A DNA stretch of 18,111 nt. Origin: Bacteroidota bacterium (GTDB lineage: Bacteria > Bacteroidota > Bacteroidia > UKL13-3). This document shows, in pieces, positions 7,610 through 15,178 of the stretch. Made by a program: the position numbers and the translations under genes. Location of the stretch: contig CANHRW010000017.1 in NCBI GenBank assembly GCA_947462865.1, positions 1 through 18,111 of the forward strand, written 5' to 3'. The notes beneath the pieces are model-generated. The model saw only the letters and a list, made by a program, of their open reading frames with translations. It searched no databases and was not told the DNA's origin. Each line of letters opens with the position of its first letter. Position 1 is the first letter of the stretch.

Positions 7610-7659
7610 TTGTTACCATACACTAACGAAACATCTTTGCTTTTTATTATACAACTGTC

Positions 7660-8244
7660 TTAATTGATCGGTACTTTACTTTCGGCCAGTTGTTTTCTAA
7701 TATTTGCCAAAGCATACCTCATTCTTCCTAGGGCTGTGTTAACACTTACACCAGTATGCTCGGCAATTTCTTTGAAACTTAAATTGGCCCAATGCCTTAA
7801 AATGACTACCTGCTTTTGCTCTTCTGGCAAATTGAGCACCAATTGTTTAATTTGCTGTTCTGTTTGGTATTGTATGATTTTGTCTTCTTTGTTTTGTGAT
7901 TCAGCAATAACTAAATAAGAAAACAAATCATTTCCTTGGCTATCGGTAATGGTTACATCTTTATTGATTTTTCTTAAATAATCAATGGTCAGGTTTTTGG
8001 CAACTCGAACAGCCCAACCTACAAATTTACCTTCCTCATTGTAATTTCCATTTCTAAGCGTATGGATGATTTTAATGAGACTTTCTTGAAAAATGTCTTC
8101 GGCAAGTGAACGGTTCTTAACCAACAAATAAATGGCGGTAAAAATACTCTTTTTGTGACGTTTAATTAACTCTTCTAAAGCAGTGTTGTTGTCTTTTTGA
8201 AACAGCTTTACCAAATCATTGTCACTAATTTTCTGCATATTCAT
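7660..8244 (-). CDS. Sigma-70 family RNA polymerase sigma factor, ECF-like
   Basis: Directs RNA polymerase to a subset of promoters. The 194 residues contain only the two domains typical of ECF sigma factors. Region 2 (about 22-92) includes the conserved stretch LAEDIFQESLIKI and the -10 recognition segment ending NLTIDYLRK. Region 4 (about 135-187) includes LPEEQKQVVILRHW and the helix-turn-helix LSFKEIAEHTGVSVNTALGRMRYA. There is no extended C-terminal domain. ATGs at 8244 and 8238 are both usable. The small acidic protein gene follows after 50 bp and probably forms one transcript with it. The leader carries an inverted repeat of GTTTAA. The regulon and inducing signal cannot be read from the sequence. 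Confidence 0.95.
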   Translation of the reverse strand: MNMQKISDNDLVKLFQKDNNTALEELIKRHKKSIFTAIYLLVKNRSLAEDIFQESLIKIIHTLRNGNYNEEGKFVGWAVRVAKNLTIDYLRKINKDVTITDSQGNDLFSYLVIAESQNKEDKIIQYQTEQQIKQLVLNLPEEQKQVVILRHWANLSFKEIAEHTGVSVNTALGRMRYALANIRKQLAESKVPIN

Positions 8245-8252
8245 GGCAGTAA

Positions 8253-8268
8253 GTTTAAAAGGTTAAAC
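8253..8268. repeat. Inverted repeat just upstream of the sigma factor gene
   Basis: GTTTAA-AAGG-TTAAAC is a perfect 6-bp inverted repeat with a 4-base centre, 8 bases before the sigma factor ATG. A second GTTAAAC copy occurs at 8324-8330, near a promoter-like TATATTCG on the minus strand. It could be an operator, but short AT-rich repeats arise easily by chance here. Confidence 0.3.
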
Positions 8269-8352
8269 AATAAAAATTAGTGTAGATTTTTGTCGATAAG
8301 CTTGCTTTATTTTTTAGTTTGGTGTTAAACGAATATAGTGTTTTATTTTGAA

Positions 8353-9093
8353 TTACTTATTTTTAATTTGGTCTAAATTAAAAATAAGTCCTGTGCCAAT
8401 TTGAATGGTACTGAATGGAACAATCAATGAAGAATTTGTATTGGTGGCAGAAGAACCACCGGCATCGGTAATTTTAATAATACCAAAGTCAGGAAAACCA
8501 AACAATACATCTCCGTTCATCTGAAACGAAACACTTTCATTAATAGGAATTGAAAAACCAACTCCAGCACAAAACATTTCTTTAACAACCGATGACGTGT
8601 TCCATTTTAACATCACAGAATCGTTGAGGATTAAATTGTTACCAGGGCTATTCATCCAACTCATACCAATACCAATTTTTGAAAACAAAGCATAACCAGC
8701 AGTTGCTTTTGAAAATTTTAAACCACCCATTAAACTCAATTGTGACCAATTTGAAGTTGAAGTAGTATTGGTAAGGTCTTTATTGCCCACTTTTACCAAT
8801 TTGGTAAAATCAGTTTGATTGACTGAATTGTAATTGTAATTGGCACCTACAAAAATACCAACTGTTTTACGAAAAGCTTGTTCATATTGAAATGTGGCAT
8901 ATTGACCCACCTGAGCAAAACCATTTTCGAATAATGGAAAATCAGATTTACTGTAATATGATATTGGAACAGATAAACCACCATTCATTGTTAATTGTTG
9001 CGCTTTGACCGATTTATTTATCAGAATGAAGAGACAAACAACAATTAGCAAAAAGGATTTTTGTAAACTTGTATCACAATTGAACTTATACAT
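8353..9093 (-). CDS. Predicted outer-membrane beta-barrel protein of unknown function
   Basis: A 246-residue exported protein. A signal peptide (hydrophobic core about residues 14-26) ends at KAQQ. The mature chain alternates short polar and hydrophobic beta-like segments rich in Gly, Asn and Ser, with repeated patterns such as VGIFVGANYNYN, LMGGLKFS, FSKIGIGMSW and IQIGTGLIFNL, which suggests about eight to ten membrane strands, as in small Bacteroidota outer-membrane barrels. I recognise no specific family. It is divergent from uvrA with only 16 bp between the start codons, and it lies 108 bp upstream of the sigma factor gene on the same strand. A promoter with exact TTG-N19 spacing precedes it but would place the transcript start at or next to the ATG. 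I see no terminator between it and the sigma gene, so read-through is possible. Confidence 0.75.
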   Translation of the reverse strand: MYKFNCDTSLQKSFLLIVVCLFILINKSVKAQQLTMNGGLSVPISYYSKSDFPLFENGFAQVGQYATFQYEQAFRKTVGIFVGANYNYNSVNQTDFTKLVKVGNKDLTNTTSTSNWSQLSLMGGLKFSKATAGYALFSKIGIGMSWMNSPGNNLILNDSVMLKWNTSSVVKEMFCAGVGFSIPINESVSFQMNGDVLFGFPDFGIIKITDAGGSSATNTNSSLIVPFSTIQIGTGLIFNLDQIKNK

Positions 9094-9097
9094 TTTG
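9069..9097 (+). promoter_or_regulatory. Weak candidate promoter for uvrA
   Basis: TTG at 9069-9071 is followed 17 bases later by TACATTTTG (9089-9097), which is TAnnTTTG with one extra base. It would start transcription a few bases before the uvrA ATG at 9110 and overlaps the first codons of the divergent gene. Spacing and element both deviate, so it is only suggestive. Confidence 0.25.
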
Positions 9098-9127
9098 GAA
9101 AATTAAACAATGTCATCAAAAAACCAA
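9098..9127 (-). promoter_or_regulatory. Promoter of the outer-membrane protein gene, lying inside the uvrA 5' end
   Basis: On the minus strand TTG (9125-9127) is followed by exactly 19 bases and TAATTTTC (9098-9105), seven of eight matches to TAnnTTTG. Its upstream half lies within the first six codons of uvrA. The predicted transcript start, about 9091-9093, coincides with the ATG at 9093, so the message may be leaderless. Confidence 0.5.
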
Positions 9128-11950
9128 CAAGATATTTTTATAAAAGGTGCTCGCATGCACAACCTAAAGAACATTGATGTTCAAATTCCAAGAAACCAAT
9201 TGACCGTAGTAACTGGTGTTTCTGGTAGCGGAAAATCTAGTTTGGTATTCGACACCTTGTTTGCAGAAGGTCAACGCAGGTATGTAGAGAGCCTTTCCGC
9301 ATATGCCAGGCAATTTTTAGGCAAAATGAACAAGCCAGAAGTTGATTTTATTCATGGACTCTCCCCATCAATAGCCATTGAACAAAAAGTCAATACCCGA
9401 AATCCAAGATCAACCATTGCTACTTCAACTGAAATTTACGATTACTTAAAATTGTTGTTTGCAAGAGTTGGAACTACCTACTCTCCCATTAGTTGGCAAA
9501 TGGTCAAAAGACACAGGGTGCAAGATGTGGTTGATGCCATTTTTGCTATGCCTGAAAACAATAGAGTAATTGTAATGGCACCCATTGTTCTAAATCCTGA
9601 AAATGCCTCCAAACAATTAGAGATTTACATTCAGAATGGATTTAGCAGATTGTTTTATGAAAACGAAATTCAAGACATAGAAAGCATCTTAGAATCAAAA
9701 TTTTTTGACAACAAAAAATCAAAAAAACAGCAGCCGCTAACGGCATTGGTTGTAGACCGTTTTGCAATTGATAAAAGTGATTTAGATGAGTTACAAAACC
9801 GCATTGCAGATAGCATACAAACCGCTTTCTATGAAGGTCAAGGAAATTGTTTGGTTCAACAAATAGATGAAAACGGAACTCAGTTTTTAGAATTTAACAA
9901 CCGTTTTGAACTTGATGGATTGGTATTTGAAGAACCTTCAGTAAACTTTTTCTCATTTAACAATCCCTACGGAGCTTGTAAAACTTGTGAAGGATTTGGA
10001 AGTGTAGTTGGCATAGATGAAGACTTGGTTATACCAGACAAATCAAAATCAATTTTTGACGATGCTATTGTACCATGGAAAGGTGAAAAAATGAGTGAAT
10101 GGAAAACCCATTTTTTTAAAACAAGTAACAAGGTAAAGTTCCCAATTCACAAACCATATTATGAATTGAACGAATCGCAAAAATCCTATTTGTGGCATGG
10201 AGATGCCAATTGGGAAGGGGTTGATGGATTTTTTAAAGAATTAGAAAGGCAAACTTATAAAATACAATACAGAGTGATGTTGGCGAGGTACAGAGGTAAA
10301 ACCGCTTGCCCAGATTGTAAAGGAACTAGATTGCGCAAAGATGCAAATTATGTAAGGCTAAAAAGCAGCAATGAAATAGTGAGTTCTCCAAGCGAATACA
10401 AATCATTGAGTGCCATTTTACTCCTAACCATTGACCAAGCACATGGTTATTTTAGCACACTCGAATTTGAAAACAATGCAGCTGCCATTGCCAAACGCAT
10501 GTTGGTAGAAATTGTAAACCGATTGCAGTTTTTGAAACAAGTAGGGTTAGGCTATTTGTCATTGAATAGGCTATCAAATACCTTAAGCGGTGGTGAAACC
10601 CAAAGAATTAATTTAGCTACATCATTGGGAAGTAGCTTGGTTGGTTCTACTTATATTTTAGACGAACCCAGTATTGGTTTACACAGCAGAGATACCGAAC
10701 AGTTGATAGGTGTATTAAAAACCTTAAGAGATATTGGCAATACAGTTGTGGTAGTAGAACACGACCAAGATGTTATGGAACAGGCAGACCATATCATTGA
10801 CATTGGTCCTATGGCCGGATTAAATGGTGGCCATTTGGTTGCTGCTGGCACCATAAAACAATTGGCACATTCAATAGAAAGTTTAACCGGTAAATACCTT
10901 GCTGGTATTGAACGCATAGAAGTGCCCACTAAAAGAAGAAAAGCAACCGATTTTATTACCGTAAAAGGTGCAAGACAACACAATTTAAAAGGCATTAAAG
11001 TTGGGTTTCCTTTACATACATTGACAGTCATTACAGGGGTTTCAGGCAGTGGAAAAAGCACCTTGGTAAAGGGTATACTCTACCCTGCCATCCAAAAACA
11101 TTTGGGTAATTATGCCAATGAAAAAACAGGACAGTTTGAAGCCATTGAAGGCAATATTAAAAGTATTAAACAAGTAGAATTTGTAGACCAAAATCCAATT
11201 GGAAAATCGAGCAGATCTAACCCAATAACTTACATCAAAGCATACGATGCCATCAGAGAATTGTATGCAAACCAAGCTATAAGCAAAAGTAGGGCCTACA
11301 AACCACAGCATTTCAGTTTCAACGTTGATGGTGGCCGATGCGAAACCTGCCAAGGTGAAGGAGAAGTAACCATAGAAATGCAATTTATGGCCGACATTCA
11401 TTTAACTTGTGAATCATGCAAAGGCGCCCGATTTAAGGATGAGATTTTAGATGTTAAATTTGAAGACAAACATATCAGCGATGTACTGCACTTAAGCGTT
11501 GATGAAGCCATTGATTTTTTTGCCAGTGAACCAAGTATTGCGAACAAACTCAAACCACTACAAGATGTAGGATTGGGTTATGTACAATTGGGTCAAAGTA
11601 GCAATACCTTGAGCGGAGGAGAATCACAAAGGGTAAAATTGGCCAGTTATTTAGGCAAAGGCAAACACACTGATCAAATCCTGTTTATATTTGATGAACC
11701 AACCACAGGATTGCATTTCAATGATATTAAAAAATTGTTGAAATCATTTGATGCTTTGATTGCTCAAGGACACAGTATATTGGTCATAGAACACAATTTA
11801 GATGTCATCAAATGTGCCGATTATGTAATTGATTTAGGGCCAGAAGCAGGTGAAAATGGTGGTGAAATACTATTTGAAGGCACTCCAGAAGAATTGATAA
11901 AAATAGAAAAAAGTTACACGGCTCATTACTTAAAAGACAAGCTACAATAA
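9110..11950 (+). CDS. uvrA: Excinuclease ABC subunit A
   Basis: DNA damage sensor of nucleotide excision repair; a dimer that loads UvrB at lesions. The 946 residues match the usual length of about 940. Two ABC ATPase modules are complete: Walker A GVSGSGKSS at 36-44 and GVSGSGKST at 643-651, with signature motifs LSGGETQRINLA and LSGGESQRVKLA, each followed by a DEP Walker B. Zinc-binding pairs are present at Cys290/Cys293 with Cys400/Cys403, and at Cys744/Cys747 with Cys767/Cys770. The N-terminus (IFIKGARMHNLKNIDV) is canonical, supporting the ATG at 9110. The RluA-family gene starts 2 bp after its stop, so the two are probably one transcript. Its start is only 16 bp from the divergent outer-membrane protein gene. 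Confidence 0.98.
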   Translation: MSSKNQQDIFIKGARMHNLKNIDVQIPRNQLTVVTGVSGSGKSSLVFDTLFAEGQRRYVESLSAYARQFLGKMNKPEVDFIHGLSPSIAIEQKVNTRNPRSTIATSTEIYDYLKLLFARVGTTYSPISWQMVKRHRVQDVVDAIFAMPENNRVIVMAPIVLNPENASKQLEIYIQNGFSRLFYENEIQDIESILESKFFDNKKSKKQQPLTALVVDRFAIDKSDLDELQNRIADSIQTAFYEGQGNCLVQQIDENGTQFLEFNNRFELDGLVFEEPSVNFFSFNNPYGACKTCEGFGSVVGIDEDLVIPDKSKSIFDDAIVPWKGEKMSEWKTHFFKTSNKVKFPIHKPYYELNESQKSYLWHGDANWEGVDGFFKELERQTYKIQYRVMLARYRGKTACPDCKGTRLRKDANYVRLKSSNEIVSSPSEYKSLSAILLLTIDQAHGYFSTLEFENNAAAIAKRMLVEIVNRLQFLKQVGLGYLSLNRLSNTLSGGETQRINLATSLGSSLVGSTYILDEPSIGLHSRDTEQLIGVLKTLRDIGNTVVVVEHDQDVMEQADHIIDIGPMAGLNGGHLVAAGTIKQLAHSIESLTGKYLAGIERIEVPTKRRKATDFITVKGARQHNLKGIKVGFPLHTLTVITGVSGSGKSTLVKGILYPAIQKHLGNYANEKTGQFEAIEGNIKSIKQVEFVDQNPIGKSSRSNPITYIKAYDAIRELYANQAISKSRAYKPQHFSFNVDGGRCETCQGEGEVTIEMQFMADIHLTCESCKGARFKDEILDVKFEDKHISDVLHLSVDEAIDFFASEPSIANKLKPLQDVGLGYVQLGQSSNTLSGGESQRVKLASYLGKGKHTDQILFIFDEPTTGLHFNDIKKLLKSFDALIAQGHSILVIEHNLDVIKCADYVIDLGPEAGENGGEILFEGTPEELIKIEKSYTAHYLKDKLQ

Positions 11951-11952
11951 AC

Positions 11953-12678
11953 ATGCAACCCAAAGTCATTCCATTCAAGGATTTAATTATATATGAAGAT
12001 GAACAGTTGCTGTTTATCAATAAACCAGCCCATTATTCTTCGCTAGACGATAGACATGGCGATGTATTTTCTATTATTAGACAAGCCAAAAAACACGATG
12101 AAAACTTACAACTGTGCCACCGCCTAGACAAAGAAACAAGCGGTATAATGGTCATTGCTAAAAACGAAATAATATACAGAGACATGGCCATGTTGTTTGA
12201 GAAAAGAGGCATTACAAAAACATACCATGCCGTGGTAAACGGACAATTACAGGTAGACAATATTGACATAAAATTGCCCCTTTCACAAACAGCCAAAGGA
12301 GTTGCTAAAGTTGATATGAAAACAGGAAAGCCCTCATTAACCAATGTCAGTACCCTTCAATTGTATAGGCATTTTACTTTATTGGCGTGCAAACCACATA
12401 CTGGTAGGTTACACCAAATTCGCATCCATTTAGCAGCCCAAAATTTCCCATTAGTAGCCGATACGCTATATGGTGGAAAAATGCCTTATTTGTCTCAATT
12501 CAAAGCAAAATTCAAAGAAAGCAAATGGGAAAATGAAGAACCCATGATGAAAAGAGTTGCTTTACATGCTTTTGAACTTGATTTTACATTGAACGAAAAA
12601 GTCTATCAACTTCATGCTGACTACCCAAAAGATTTTGCAGTTTTTTTGAAACAATTGGAGAAATACGATTCTATATAA
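11953..12678 (+). CDS. RluA-family pseudouridine synthase
   Basis: Converts uridine to pseudouridine in rRNA or tRNA; the exact target cannot be assigned. The 241 residues contain the family hallmark CHRLDKETSG, with catalytic Asp59, then the KTYHAVVNG strand and the closing motif PHTGRLHQIRIHLA (about 150-163) with LVADTLYGG after it. There is no N-terminal S4 RNA-binding domain, so it resembles the short RluA or RluC-like forms rather than RluD. The ATG lies 2 bp after the uvrA stop, implying translational coupling. The C-terminal portion, including the substrate-binding segment with MMKRVALHAFEL, is intact. Confidence 0.93.
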   Translation: MQPKVIPFKDLIIYEDEQLLFINKPAHYSSLDDRHGDVFSIIRQAKKHDENLQLCHRLDKETSGIMVIAKNEIIYRDMAMLFEKRGITKTYHAVVNGQLQVDNIDIKLPLSQTAKGVAKVDMKTGKPSLTNVSTLQLYRHFTLLACKPHTGRLHQIRIHLAAQNFPLVADTLYGGKMPYLSQFKAKFKESKWENEEPMMKRVALHAFELDFTLNEKVYQLHADYPKDFAVFLKQLEKYDSI

Positions 12679-12730
12679 ATTGTTACAGGGCCTTTATTCA
12701 TACGGTTTTAATTTATTATAATTGTAATGA

Positions 12731-13888
12731 ATGAACCTCAAATACAAACAATGGATAGATGGCGTAATTGGCAGAGCATTGGTTTCTGTGAATGTGTTGA
12801 TTGTAAGAGGCATTGGTAAACTAGTTAGCAGAAACCACCAGTTAACTAAACATCCAGACCATATTTTAGTGATTAAAATGCTCGGACTAGGTAGTGTGTT
12901 AATGGCAATGGATAGCCTAAATGCCCTCAAAAAAAAGTATCCAAATACCAAAATCATACTCATGTGTGGCAAAGGGGTTGCTGCCGGCATTGAACCTTTA
13001 CATTTTTTTGATGCCATTTGGGTTCATAATGACAATAACGTATTTCAGTTGGTTGGTTCAGGTATTAAACTGTTGATTAGATCTTGGAAATTAAAAAAAC
13101 TATGGGTGATAGACCTTGAGGTTTATTCAGTGCTCACCACCCTCTTTAGTGCCTGGACAACTGCAATTAACCGGTTTGGTTTTCAATTGAATAAAGTCAA
13201 CTTCAGAAATTACCTCAATACACACAATATTTATTTCAACCAATTTGTTCCTGTTCAAGATAATTATTTATCGTTGGTTCAGGCTATGGGCATTACAGAA
13301 GCAATACCCTATCAAATTCAATTAGAAGAACCTAAATCTGTTTTGCACAAACATGCAATTGCCATTAACAATACTTGCAGTGAATTGGGTGGCAATTTAC
13401 GTAAGTTAGAATCGGTGCAATTGATACAAATGATAGAACATTTAATTGCAAACTACCCTTATAATGTATTGCTTACTGGAGCGCCTTCTGATGCAATTGA
13501 AAATGAGCGATTGATTCAAATTTTATCGGACAAAGCAAAACAAAGAACCCAAAATACAGCAGGTAAATATAGTTTCAAAGCCTATTACACGCTGTTAAAA
13601 TTTGAATGCATTGCCATGATTACCATTGACAGTGCACCTTTACACATTGCAAATAAATTAGGACTCCCAATTTTAAGTTTTTGGGGACCCATTAACCCCA
13701 TTCAAAGAATCAATAAGAGCAATCAAATTAAACACCATTTTGTTTATTTGAACAAAGCCTGTTCTCCTTGTATTCACTTAACTGATATTGTACCATGTAT
13801 GGGCAACAATACCTGTATGAAAGATTTATCAACTGAATTCATCAAGCAGGAACTCGATGTATTTTTAAATTCAATTTTACATGACTAA
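12731..13888 (+). CDS. Glycosyltransferase family 9 (heptosyltransferase-like)
   Basis: Likely adds a sugar from a nucleotide-activated donor to lipopolysaccharide core or another surface glycan on the cytoplasmic face. The 385 residues show the GT-B layout of family GT9: an N-terminal Rossmann half starting HILVIKMLGLGSVLMAMDSL, and a donor-binding half with DSAPLHIANKLGLPILSFWGP, the conserved GT9 signature. A cysteine-rich end (CSPCIH, then CMGNNTCM) is typical of the family. Whether the donor is ADP-heptose cannot be told. The gene starts 52 bp after the pseudouridine synthase gene and overlaps the next gene by 8 bp, opening a tight envelope-related run. A TATAATTG at 12717-12724 resembles a -7 element, but no TTG is correctly placed. 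Confidence 0.92.
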   Translation: MNLKYKQWIDGVIGRALVSVNVLIVRGIGKLVSRNHQLTKHPDHILVIKMLGLGSVLMAMDSLNALKKKYPNTKIILMCGKGVAAGIEPLHFFDAIWVHNDNNVFQLVGSGIKLLIRSWKLKKLWVIDLEVYSVLTTLFSAWTTAINRFGFQLNKVNFRNYLNTHNIYFNQFVPVQDNYLSLVQAMGITEAIPYQIQLEEPKSVLHKHAIAINNTCSELGGNLRKLESVQLIQMIEHLIANYPYNVLLTGAPSDAIENERLIQILSDKAKQRTQNTAGKYSFKAYYTLLKFECIAMITIDSAPLHIANKLGLPILSFWGPINPIQRINKSNQIKHHFVYLNKACSPCIHLTDIVPCMGNNTCMKDLSTEFIKQELDVFLNSILHD

Positions 13889-15155
13889 GCAACTCACCTA
13901 TTTTATTTTTGCTTTCTGTATGCTATTGGTTGTGTTAAGAGCCGTTCGGGTTTCGGTATACACAGAAGGCAGGGCAAGAAGTGCCATATTGGGAGATGCA
14001 TTTAGCGATATCAACACCCTTTCTTCAGCAAAGTTTTTTTTAGATTCTGGTTTTTTAAAAACCAGTTTTTTGCCCATGCACAACTACTATCCTGCAAGCA
14101 ATTCACCTGCTCTTATTTATACACATTACCCTGCTATTCCAAATATTTTGGCAGGAGTATATGCCACTATTTTTCATTCAATAGACGAAAGATTGCTACG
14201 TGTTTTCCCCATTTTATTGGCTGTTTTTTTCTTCTTTTTTATTTACAAATTGCTCTTTGCTTTGATCCAAGAAACTACAGCTGCATTAATAGGATCAAGT
14301 GTTTTGTGGCTTGGCAGTTATTTTATCAATTGGGCTGATAATTTACACCAGCATTTGTACGGAGAATGTTTCAAATGGATTTATGTTTACCTGTTGTACA
14401 AATACCATGAAGGGCATAAAAAACCGATTGCCTATTTGTTTTGGATGTTATTGATCATGGTTGTTGAAGTAAATATCAGTTTTGAACAACCCGTTTTTTT
14501 AGGGATGGCCACTTTGGGATTTTCTATAGTTTACAAACAAGGAATATTTAACAAAGAAACCATTTTGGCTTTTATGGCGCTTGTATTGGGTTTGGGACTT
14601 CACTTTATTCAAAACATGTATTATTTTGGAAGTGCAGATGCTGCTTTACAAGATTTTATTCATGCATTTAGTTTCAGGTCTTCTGGAGCCGAAACAATTG
14701 GCTATATCAAGGAAAAAGAATATACCTGGAAAAACTTCCCGGAAATAGCATTTGGATGGTTCAATAGCATGGAGCGCTTTTATTTGTTACCAGGTTGGAC
14801 TATACTTTGTTTGTGGTTGCTCTTTTACAAAACTATACGCAAACAACACAATAAGCTTTTTCAATTGGCTGTTGTATTTTTTGTATCAGCTGCAGCTTGG
14901 GGATTTGTCATGAGTCAGCACGCTTATATCCATGCATTTACCAATAAACATTTTTCAATCTTTGTTGGGCTGAGTACAGCGTTATTGGTGCCTCTTTATA
15001 GTCAAAAATTAAAAAATGATTTTAAAACAGGGGGCATAGGCATAAAAGTATTTCATAGTGTTTTGATAGGCTATACCCTAGTGATGTTATTGACGCAACA
15101 AGTTTGGGAAATTTGGATTAAATACGGATTCTGCTACCCTTATTTCGGGTATTAA
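13881..15155 (+). CDS. Polytopic membrane protein, probable GT-C-fold glycosyltransferase
   Basis: A 424-residue inner-membrane protein with about ten or eleven predicted membrane segments spread from residue 5 to 407. The first extracytoplasmic loop (about 25-85) has acidic residues in GDAFSD (Asp39, Asp43) and the motif YTHYP at 80-84. Acidic residues in this loop followed by a Tyr-Thr-His-Tyr-Pro-like motif are typical of GT-C enzymes (PMT/ArnT-like) that use polyprenyl-phosphate sugars on the periplasmic face. Its overlap with a GT9 gene and position before a Wzi-like gene support a role in surface glycan assembly. No specific family or substrate can be named; a polymerase or flippase is less likely. 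The 8-bp overlap with the GT9 gene suggests translational coupling. Confidence 0.7.
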   Translation: MTKQLTYFIFAFCMLLVVLRAVRVSVYTEGRARSAILGDAFSDINTLSSAKFFLDSGFLKTSFLPMHNYYPASNSPALIYTHYPAIPNILAGVYATIFHSIDERLLRVFPILLAVFFFFFIYKLLFALIQETTAALIGSSVLWLGSYFINWADNLHQHLYGECFKWIYVYLLYKYHEGHKKPIAYLFWMLLIMVVEVNISFEQPVFLGMATLGFSIVYKQGIFNKETILAFMALVLGLGLHFIQNMYYFGSADAALQDFIHAFSFRSSGAETIGYIKEKEYTWKNFPEIAFGWFNSMERFYLLPGWTILCLWLLFYKTIRKQHNKLFQLAVVFFVSAAAWGFVMSQHAYIHAFTNKHFSIFVGLSTALLVPLYSQKLKNDFKTGGIGIKVFHSVLIGYTLVMLLTQQVWEIWIKYGFCYPYFGY

Positions 15156-15178
15156 TAGAAATGCATTACCTTGAACAC

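Noticed and set aside
7610..7659. Separate promoter for the sigma-associated small gene
   Set aside because: The 50-bp gap has no TTG-N19-TAnnTTTG match, so co-transcription with the sigma factor is the simpler reading.
12717..12724. TATAATTG before the GT9 gene as a full promoter
   Set aside because: It matches a -7 element in seven of eight positions, but no TTG lies 19 bases upstream and the start would fall almost on the ATG, so it is only mentioned under the gene.
12731..13888. Naming the GT9 gene waaF or waaC
   Set aside because: The family signature is clear, but donor and acceptor cannot be deduced and no other LPS core genes are next to it.
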